This document shows positions 1 through 4,366 of a stretch of DNA of 5,163 nt, in pieces. The notes under the pieces were generated by a model. It was not told the DNA's origin and made no database searches. It worked only from the letters and a program-made list of their open reading frames with translations. The DNA is from Gorillibacterium sp. GTDB lineage: Bacteria > Bacillota > Bacilli > Paenibacillales > NBRC-103111. The position numbers were made by a program, and so were the translations under genes. The stretch lies in contig JACMJI010000215.1 in the NCBI GenBank assembly GCA_014380705.1, forward strand, positions 1 to 5,163, in the 5' to 3' direction. The stretch's first letter is position 1. Each line of letters starts with the position of its first letter.

Positions 1-76
1 CAATTAAATCCGAAGATCCTTTTGATTGCTTTCAATGATAACAATCCCCCTTACAAGCTACAGCGACGCCCTCACT
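1..76. other. Region downstream of the metal ATPase; no gene seen
   Basis: This short stretch follows the stop codon of the leftward ATPase gene. On the minus strand a 5-bp stem (GATTG/CAATC, about positions 29-51) is followed by AAAAGG rather than a T-run, so I do not call a terminator. No start codon with a good ribosome binding site is visible, and the neighbouring gene lies outside the window. Confidence 0.4.
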
Positions 77-1930
77 TTAATTCCCCTTATATTGAACGAG
101 TCGAATCGCATTAAGAATAACAATCAGGACGCTTAGTTCATGAATGAGCATCCCTGAAGCGAGAAAGACTTTTTGCAGGATAACACCGAGAAGCAAGAGC
201 ACGACGGTCCCCACCGCGAAGAAGGTGTTCTGTTTCATATTCCTAACCGTTGCTTTCGCGAGAGAATAAGCATAAGGAAACTGGTCGAGCCGGTCCGCCA
301 TCAGTACAACATCGGCTGTTTCCATGGTGACATCGGTTCCTGAGATACCCATAGCTAGACCGACATCAGCGGTTGCTATAGCCGGTGCGTCGTTAATTCC
401 ATCCCCCGCCATAGCAACAACGTGACCGGCTGCTTTTAGTTCTTGGACTTTCGCTGCCTTGTTCTCTGGAAGCATCTCCGCATAGACATGATCAATGCCT
501 AGCTTGGCAGCAACCCATTCAGCGGTATAGCGATTATCGCCAGTCAGCATGTAGAAATGGTTAATCCCTGCTGCTTTAAGTTGGACAATAGCTTCCATTG
601 CCTCTGGCCGAATTTGGTCCGCGATCGAGATAATTCCTTCCAGTCTCCCATTCAACCCGGCAAAAATAGCTGTGTTTCCTTGCATCTCACGGTCTATTGC
701 ATACGCTTCTGCTTCAGAAGCGATGGGGATGCCGCTTTCCTCCATGAGCTTGCGATTGCCAACGGTGAGCTGCTGTCCCCTAATACTAGCCCTGATACCG
801 CGGCCTTTGATTATTTCCACGTCTTCGGGTTTATGGCTAAGCGCTAGATCTCTTGCCTTTGCTTCTTTGACGATGGTTTGACCGAGATGGTGTTCGGATA
901 CGATCTCCGCCTCTGCTACGATTCCGAGCAAGTCATTCTCATTTATGAAGAATGACTTTACGTTCGTCACCTCTGGACGCCCCCGCGTCAAGGTTCCGGT
1001 TTTATCAAAGATGACGGTGTCGATTCGGGCCAGCCTCTCCATCACCTCTCCGCCTTTAATTAAGACCCCATGCTTCGCGCCATTGCCAATTCCTGCAACA
1101 ATAGATACCGGTGCTGAGATAACAAGCGCCCCAGGACAAGCAATGACAAGGAAGGTCAAGGTAAATTCAATGTTTCTTGTAAACAGGTAGAGGACGATCG
1201 ATAAGAGCACAATTGCAGGCGTATAGAGGCTGGCGAACTTTTCCAGAAACTTCTCTGCTTTTGTTTTCGACTCCTGAGCTTCCTCGACGAGTTCAATGAT
1301 TCTCGCATACGTCGTATCCTCGCCGATTTTTTCGGCAATGACTTCAATATACCCGTGATCAACGCTCGTGCCGCTATAAACGCGGTCATCTATTTTTTTG
1401 TTTGCAGGTACGGACTCCCCCGTGATCGTTGCTTCATTAAGATAAGCCTGACCCAAGACTACTATTCCATCAACCGGCACTTTGCCGCCCGAGTGGATGA
1501 CAACACGGTCGCCCTTCTTTACCTCTTCAATAGATACGATCAGCTTTTCTCCATTTCGCAGCACCGTAGCTTCTAATGGAGCCAAATCCATTAATGATTT
1601 CAATGAGGCTCTCGTCTTCTCTAGCGTGCGCGCCTCTAAATAGGCTCCAAATATAAATAAGAATGAAACGATGGCTGATTCCACGTATTCCCCGATAAAA
1701 AGCGCCCCAATAACAGCTATTGAAACGAGAAGCTCAATGCTGGACGCTTTCATACGCAGAGCTTGCAGAGCTTTTATTAGAATCGGGAATCCAGCTATAA
1801 CGGTCGAAAGCAGCAGTAAGCTACGTGAGTATGGGGTGAAACCGCCGAGGCGGAGAATGTAGGCTAGTCCAAGCATGAATCCTGTGACCGCTGTAACGTA
1901 AACTTTTGTTCTACTCGACACATTTTTCAT
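77..1930 (-). CDS. P1B-type heavy-metal-translocating ATPase with CPG motif, lacking an N-terminal metal-binding domain
   Basis: This is a membrane pump of the P1B family that couples ATP hydrolysis to metal-ion transport. Every core element is visible: actuator loop TGES (170-173), transmembrane metal motif CPG (265-267), phosphorylation site DKTGT (309-313), nucleotide-binding SEHH (345-348) and GRG (376-378), TGDN (463-466) and hinge GDGINDAP (509-516). Eight membrane helices are likely: four before residue 105, two at about 233-280, two after 565. Three points are unusual. The membrane motif is CPG rather than CPC or SPC. The HP dipeptide of the nucleotide-binding domain reads HH. The last helix has HELS (597-600), recalling the HEGS/T motif of P1B-4 (Co/Zn/Fe) pumps. 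The protein begins directly with membrane helices, so at 617 residues it is shorter than CadA/CopA. The HMA domain is supplied by the gene 15 nt upstream. The ATG follows GAAGGGA with no gap, so the GTG at codon 4 may be the true start. The metal is not determined; export of Zn, Cd, Co, Fe or Cu is possible. Confidence 0.95.
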   Translation of the reverse strand: MKNVSSRTKVYVTAVTGFMLGLAYILRLGGFTPYSRSLLLLSTVIAGFPILIKALQALRMKASSIELLVSIAVIGALFIGEYVESAIVSFLFIFGAYLEARTLEKTRASLKSLMDLAPLEATVLRNGEKLIVSIEEVKKGDRVVIHSGGKVPVDGIVVLGQAYLNEATITGESVPANKKIDDRVYSGTSVDHGYIEVIAEKIGEDTTYARIIELVEEAQESKTKAEKFLEKFASLYTPAIVLLSIVLYLFTRNIEFTLTFLVIACPGALVISAPVSIVAGIGNGAKHGVLIKGGEVMERLARIDTVIFDKTGTLTRGRPEVTNVKSFFINENDLLGIVAEAEIVSEHHLGQTIVKEAKARDLALSHKPEDVEIIKGRGIRASIRGQQLTVGNRKLMEESGIPIASEAEAYAIDREMQGNTAIFAGLNGRLEGIISIADQIRPEAMEAIVQLKAAGINHFYMLTGDNRYTAEWVAAKLGIDHVYAEMLPENKAAKVQELKAAGHVVAMAGDGINDAPAIATADVGLAMGISGTDVTMETADVVLMADRLDQFPYAYSLAKATVRNMKQNTFFAVGTVVLLLLGVILQKVFLASGMLIHELSVLIVILNAIRLVQYKGN

Positions 1931-1945
1931 TCCCTTCGTTAACCC

Positions 1946-2167
1946 TTATTCATTTTTTACAGCCAATACCGGATAGCCAAGCTTCGTGATCGTTTCTTCC
2001 AATTGCTGCACAGGGACCATCTTCTCATCATAATCCACCTTCACCTTGCTGGAGTGGAACCATACTTTTGCTTCCTTCACCCCTGTCTGCTTCTGAAGGG
2101 TCGTCTCAATTTTCTTTACGCATGATGGACAAGTAAGGGTTTCTAATTGAAATTTCGCTGTAGTCAT
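1946..2167 (-). CDS. Small HMA-domain metal-binding protein (metallochaperone-like)
   Basis: This 73-residue protein is a single heavy-metal-associated domain. It has the metal-binding motif TCPSC (Cys13 and Cys16) followed by KKIE, then the valine/lysine-rich strand KVKVDYDE and the LGYPV ending typical of this ferredoxin-like fold. Such domains bind one soft or transition metal ion through the two cysteines, either as a cytosolic chaperone or as the N-terminal domain of a P1B ATPase. Here the adjacent ATPase lacks that domain and this gene lies first in the same operon, so it most likely supplies metal to the pump or regulates it. Compared with CopZ, the methionine of the usual MxCxxC is replaced (LTCPSC), so copper specificity should not be assumed. 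Translation starts at an ATG preceded by GGAGG (2176-2180) with 8-nt spacing. Transcription probably starts near 2207 from a promoter with an FNR-like site. Confidence 0.93.
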   Translation of the reverse strand: MTTAKFQLETLTCPSCVKKIETTLQKQTGVKEAKVWFHSSKVKVDYDEKMVPVQQLEETITKLGYPVLAVKNE

Positions 2168-2213
2168 GTGAATCGCCTCCGAAAATGTTTTCTTGTCGTT
2201 GTTTTCTATCCCT

Positions 2214-2219
2214 ATTCTA
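2214..2219 (-). promoter_or_regulatory. Predicted -10 element of the HMA/ATPase operon
   Basis: On the minus strand the sequence reads TAGAAT (5 of 6 to TATAAT). The predicted start is an A at about 2207, giving a 40-nt leader before the HMA start codon. At 17-bp spacing the -35 position reads AGGAAA, which is not a -35 box. The promoter would therefore need an activator, consistent with the palindrome just upstream. The start site is inferred from the hexamer only. Confidence 0.5.
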
Positions 2220-2240
2220 GAGGCAAGCTCGTTTCATTTC

Positions 2241-2256
2241 CTTGATATAGATCAAG
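2241..2256. promoter_or_regulatory. FNR/Crp-family binding site candidate (CTTGATATAGATCAAG)
   Basis: This is a perfect inverted repeat with 6-bp arms and a 4-bp spacer. It contains an exact match to the FNR consensus TTGAT-N4-ATCAA. Its centre (2248.5) lies 41.5 bp upstream of the predicted start of the HMA/ATPase transcript, the classical class II activator position. A ten-base exact match is expected about 0.005 times in a window this size. B. subtilis Fnr prefers TGTGA-N6-TCACA, so the regulator may be another Crp/Fnr family member, for example an FLP-like protein. No such regulator gene lies in the window. Confidence 0.55.
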
Positions 2257-2281
2257 TAAAATCGTGGCCCGCCAGCGCTCC

Positions 2282-2329
2282 TTTACTTCCTTAACGAATT
2301 GCAGTATTATATAGACCAACCTATATAAT
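2282..2329 (+). promoter_or_regulatory. Promoter region of the TetR operon
   Basis: Two overlapping arrangements are possible. One is TTTACT (2282-2287), a 17-bp spacer, then TATTAT (2305-2310). The other is TTGCAG (2299-2304), a 19-bp spacer, then a perfect TATAAT (2324-2329), which would start near 2336 and leave a leader of about 20 nt. In both, the core promoter lies in or against the palindrome at 2306-2329, so a bound repressor would block it. I cannot choose between them from sequence. Confidence 0.5.
2306..2329. promoter_or_regulatory. Palindromic operator, LmrA/QdoR-box-like
   Basis: This is a perfect 9-bp inverted repeat, ATTATATAG and CTATATAAT, around the 6-bp spacer ACCAAC. It overlaps the promoter of the TetR gene. 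Positions 2306-2325 agree at 17 of 20 places with the B. subtilis LmrA/QdoR (YxaF) box as I remember it (AWTATAtagaNYGgTCTATA); the three differences lie at 2318-2320. Because the downstream regulator has the LmrA/QdoR-type N-terminus, autorepression through this site is the simplest reading. The box consensus is from memory and was not checked. Confidence 0.65.
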
Positions 2330-2340
2330 CACAACAAGTA

Positions 2341-2347
2341 GAGGGGG
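2341..2347 (+). promoter_or_regulatory. Ribosome binding site fixing the TetR start at ATC
   Basis: GAGGGGG ends 8 nt before the ATC at 2356, which is normal spacing. No ATG, GTG or TTG lies in any frame between the operator and 2356. An in-frame TAA at 2353-2355 directly precedes the ATC, so translation cannot begin further upstream in this frame. Confidence 0.6.
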
Positions 2348-2355
2348 CAGTTTAA

Positions 2356-2919
2356 ATCAAACAGGACACCTCCAAAGAACGAATTCTTGCAGCCTCGTCC
2401 CGGTTATTTCAATCCCAAGGCTACCACGCCACAGGACTCAATCAGATCATTCAGGAAAGCGGTGCTCCAAAGGGCTCGCTATATCATTACTTCCCGGGTG
2501 GCAAAGAGCAATTGGCAATTGAAGCTCTAAATCGCGGTCGTATGTTCATCACCCAACGTTTAAGATCTCATATGGAAAGCGATCTAAGCCCCATTGAAGC
2601 ATTGCAAGCCCTACTTACCGCATTTATCGCTGCAATGGAAAACTCCGAATTCGCCGGCGGCATGTCCGTAGCCAATATAGCCCTCGATACCGCTAACACA
2701 AGTGAGGGAATTCGCATGGCCTGTGCGGAAGCTTACGACGAATGGATCGGCGTCATCGGCGCCAAGCTTATATCCCACGGAATGGAGGCCAATAAAGCGT
2801 CCGAAATCGCGCATATTCTACATGCCATCATTGAGGGTTCGTTTATCATTGCCATTGTCCAAAGAGATTCGGCTATTTTTCACATGTTGATCAAGCGGTT
2901 GCCGCAATTGTTGCAATAA
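2356..2919 (+). CDS. TetR/AcrR-family transcriptional repressor, LmrA/QdoR-like, apparent ATC start
   Basis: This is a DNA-binding repressor that would be released by a small ligand. Read from 2356 it has 187 residues, the usual family length. Helices 1-3 (about 5-47) include SKERILAASSRLFQSQGY, then the recognition helix-turn-helix GLNQIIQESGAPKGSLYHYF (27-46), a TetR_N signature close to B. subtilis LmrA and QdoR (YxaF), which respond to flavonoids. The rest is the alpha-helical ligand and dimer domain. Its ligand is unknown here. The start is odd: the first in-frame ATG is at 2541 and a TTG is at 2512, and both would remove the DNA-binding domain. The reading frame and ribosome binding site point instead to ATC at 2356 (ATC AAA CAG, where a relative would have ATG AAA CAG). 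This could be a genuine rare start, a mutation that silences the gene, or a base-call error. It is probably autoregulated and co-transcribed with the membrane protein 35 nt downstream. Confidence 0.88.
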   Translation: MKQDTSKERILAASSRLFQSQGYHATGLNQIIQESGAPKGSLYHYFPGGKEQLAIEALNRGRMFITQRLRSHMESDLSPIEALQALLTAFIAAMENSEFAGGMSVANIALDTANTSEGIRMACAEAYDEWIGVIGAKLISHGMEANKASEIAHILHAIIEGSFIIAIVQRDSAIFHMLIKRLPQLLQ

Positions 2920-2954
2920 CTTAAGTAAATAAATAAATGGAAGGGGTACTCTTT

Positions 2955-3389
2955 ATGGCGAAATTTCTGAAATATGGTCTGGTTAGTGGCATTCTTGTAG
3001 CCATCCTAAATACAGGTATTCTACTCGCATACCTGTCCGCAACCGGAGAATCGATCATATGGGCGGGGCCAAACAGTGACACGCTATATCCTCTCGTGCT
3101 TTTCGCGGTGTCCCTCTTCGCCAGTATCATAGGGGCATTGGTAGTCGGACTTCTTTTTACTAGGCAAAAGAATGGCTTGCGCAATTACGCGATCCTCGTC
3201 ATCTTGCTTGGCGTGTTGAATTCAATCAGTTCACAGACGATATTGGCAGAGCAATACCGTATCATCGCTCACATCGTCCATCTAACGGTCGTCCTCGTCT
3301 CGATCTGGGTGATGGCCAAGGCCGGATTGCGAAATCGACATCATGATTCTCATCCATCACCAAAATTCAATAAGCCACGATCGTCCTAA
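2955..3389 (+). CDS. Small four-helix membrane protein, possibly DUF6069 family
   Basis: This 144-residue protein has four likely membrane helices at about 7-28, 45-68, 77-93 and 103-122. A polar, histidine-rich tail (RNRHHDSHPSPK) follows and is probably cytoplasmic. No catalytic motif is visible. The layout and length recall DUF6069-type proteins, often found beside TetR regulators, but that assignment is from memory and weak. I chose the ATG at 2955 because GGAAGGGG (2939-2946) lies 8 nt before it; the in-frame ATG at 2937 has no ribosome binding site and overlaps this one. The gene follows the TetR gene by 35 nt on the same strand with no terminator between, so it is probably the regulator's target. 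A role in responding to or tolerating a membrane-active or aromatic compound is inference only. Confidence 0.8.
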   Translation: MAKFLKYGLVSGILVAILNTGILLAYLSATGESIIWAGPNSDTLYPLVLFAVSLFASIIGALVVGLLFTRQKNGLRNYAILVILLGVLNSISSQTILAEQYRIIAHIVHLTVVLVSIWVMAKAGLRNRHHDSHPSPKFNKPRSS

Positions 3390-3391
3390 AG

Positions 3392-3417
3392 AAAAGTCCA
3401 GTTTTAGGTAGACTTTT
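3392..3417 (+). terminator. Weak A/T-rich stem-loop after the TetR operon
   Basis: AAAAGTC (3392-3398) and GACTTTT (3411-3417) form a 7-bp stem around a 12-nt loop, beginning 3 nt after the stop codon. The stem is A/T-rich and the following sequence is AGAAAAATTT rather than a clean T-run, so termination would be inefficient at best. Confidence 0.25.
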
Positions 3418-3436
3418 AGAAAAATTTATGTAGATT
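3409..3436 (+). promoter_or_regulatory. Weak promoter candidate for the DUF6526 gene
   Basis: TAGACT (3409-3414, 4 of 6 to TTGACA) is followed after 16 bp by TAGATT (3431-3436, 4 of 6 to TATAAT). It lies upstream of the next gene, but the match is modest and read-through from the preceding operon is an alternative. Confidence 0.25.
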
Positions 3437-3470
3437 ATCTCAATTCACCCTGAGGAGGATTAATAAAGCA

Positions 3471-3914
3471 ATGAAGTCAGCTCCTGAGCAATCATATGAA
3501 AAACATTTACAATTATATCCGATTCACCACTTTGTACTGGCACCTCTCAGCATAATCACTTTCATTGGTACCCTTGTTTATACCGTTTCTAGTTCCATTA
3601 AAGGCGATTTAAATTTCACTGTCATCGCTTTATTGGCGCTCTCATCCATGTCCGTTCTCCTTGGGTTTCTCGCAAGACGAAGCGGACTCATCGTTCAGGA
3701 TCGGGTCATTCGCGCGGAAGAACAATTTAGGCATTACCTGTTAACGAATAAGCCCCTTGATGCACGTTTATCGCTGGCCCAGATCATCGCTTTGCGCTTT
3801 GCTTCCGATGAAGAATTCCCAGCGCTTGCTGCCAAGGCGGCAGACAAAGGCATGCTTCCAAAAGAGATAAAAAAAGACATCCGCACATGGCGTGCAGATA
3901 CTCACCGGGTGTAG
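3471..3914 (+). CDS. DUF6526 family membrane protein
   Basis: This 147-residue protein of unknown function fits the DUF6526 pattern as I know it. It has an N-terminal QSYEKH...YPIHHFVLAPL segment leading into helix 1 (about 21-41), then a second helix (about 48-68). The conserved cytoplasmic block QDRVIRAEEQ (76-85) comes next, then QIIALRFASDEEFPAL (104-119) and a basic C-terminal helix, IKKDIRTWRAD (133-143). Charged residues after helix 2 suggest a soluble cytoplasmic C-terminal half of about 80 residues. No enzymatic motif is visible. The start is ATG with GAGGAGG (3452-3458) upstream; the 12-nt spacing is longer than usual, but no better start exists. It lies 81 nt after the TetR operon and may have its own weak promoter. 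Confidence 0.88.
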   Translation: MKSAPEQSYEKHLQLYPIHHFVLAPLSIITFIGTLVYTVSSSIKGDLNFTVIALLALSSMSVLLGFLARRSGLIVQDRVIRAEEQFRHYLLTNKPLDARLSLAQIIALRFASDEEFPALAAKAADKGMLPKEIKKDIRTWRADTHRV

Positions 3915-3983
3915 AACCCCAAAATAACCGTTCGTCCGACTAAAGATAAACTGCCCCCATAATGAACTGTAACCTGAAAGAGG

Positions 3984-4002
3984 GACGCTTTTTATAAGCG
4001 TC
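3984..4002. repeat. Short perfect hairpin after the DUF6526 gene
   Basis: GACGCTT (3984-3990) and AAGCGTC (3996-4002) pair across a TTTAT loop. No T-run follows on either strand, so a Rho-independent terminator is not supported. It lies directly beside the larger inverted repeat and may belong to the same structured segment. Confidence 0.4.
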
Positions 4003-4005
4003 AGA

Positions 4006-4164
4006 CTGCTTAAGAAACCAGTGACGTTACGAATTTGAATGTCGGCTTCGGGCGCTCTTGAAATGGCATCCTCTGATTAGAGGAAGGAAACGATGCCATT
4101 TCAAAGGCGCCGCGTAAACTCTACACTCGACACTCAATTTCTCCACTTTAGGTTTCTTAAGCAG
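4006..4164. repeat. 159-bp nested inverted-repeat element (MITE-like or structured RNA)
   Basis: The ends are a perfect 14-bp inverted repeat, CTGCTTAAGAAACC (4006-4019) and GGTTTCTTAAGCAG (4151-4164). Inside, TTGAATGTCG (4035-4044) matches CGACACTCAA (4128-4137) with one mismatch, which would be a G-U pair in minus-strand RNA. Further in, GGCGC (4051-4055) pairs with GCGCC (4107-4111). The perfect 13-bp TTGAAATGGCATC (4058-4070) pairs with GATGCCATTTCAA (4092-4104). At the tip CTCT and AGAG (4071-4082) can also pair. The whole therefore folds into one long, interrupted hairpin. On the plus strand it is followed by CC and seven Ts (4167-4173), as in a terminator. No target-site duplication is visible at its ends. 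A miniature transposable element, a small RNA with its terminator, or an oversized terminator are all possible. Confidence 0.6.
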
Positions 4165-4353
4165 CCTTTTTTTGTTCAAATACTTCAGAAGACTATGCAT
4201 CCCCGGTTTGGCAAATTGCTCACAAAACCGTTCATATAAGCCGGGCAACTGTCTTGTACCGTGAAAGAGCAGCTCACGTACGATGAAGGATTCCGATATT
4301 TAGAATCTATGATTCGTATGATTCCATTTAGTCATGGATATGAAATCTCTATC

Positions 4354-4360
4354 AAGGGGG
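4354..4360 (+). promoter_or_regulatory. Ribosome binding site of the epimerase gene
   Basis: AAGGGGG lies 6 nt before the ATG at 4367. Together with the Rossmann motif beginning three codons later, this fixes the start. Confidence 0.75.
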
Positions 4361-4366
4361 ACCCTT

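Larger units (their letters stand above)
3915..4366. other. Intergenic region without a convincing gene; contains nested inverted repeats
   Basis: About 450 bases separate the DUF6526 gene from the epimerase gene. The region holds a 7-bp hairpin (3984-4002) and the long nested inverted repeat (4006-4164). Nothing I can name lies in the remaining 200 bases. Open frames here (4027-4299 minus, 4261-4461 plus) either cross the hairpin or run out of frame into the epimerase gene. For the epimerase promoter only partial -10 matches are seen: TAGAAT at 4301-4306, and TATGAT at 4308-4313 and 4317-4322. None has a matching -35. Confidence 0.6.

Noticed and set aside
557..1862. Several rightward frames inside the ATPase gene
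   Set aside because: They are antisense shadows of a well-supported gene and contain no recognisable domains.
2512..2919. A shorter TetR reading beginning at TTG 2512
   Set aside because: It would remove the whole helix-turn-helix, which is intact and in frame just upstream, and no ribosome binding site precedes this TTG.
2937..2954. Six extra N-terminal codons for the small membrane protein
   Set aside because: The ATG at 2937 has no ribosome binding site, while GGAAGGGG sits at ideal spacing before the ATG at 2955.
2343..3958. A 12-bp inverted match, GGGGGCAGTTTA at 2343-2354 and TAAACTGCCCCC at 3947-3958, bracketing the TetR to DUF6526 genes
   Set aside because: About one such match is expected by chance in a window this size, and one copy overlaps a functional ribosome binding site, so it is not evidence of a mobile element.
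4027..4248. A leftward 73-codon frame starting at TTG
   Set aside because: More than half of it is the inverted-repeat element, the start has no good ribosome binding site, and the protein is not recognisable. Kept only as a possible remnant under findings.
4256..4281. An imperfect palindrome, GTAC-C-GTGA and TCAC-GTAC, upstream of the epimerase
   Set aside because: The arms are 8 bp with a bulge and it is not next to a recognisable promoter; chance is adequate.
4308..4324. A direct repeat of TATGATTC
   Set aside because: Two 8-bp copies one base apart in A/T-rich leader sequence, with no promoter or operator context to give it meaning.
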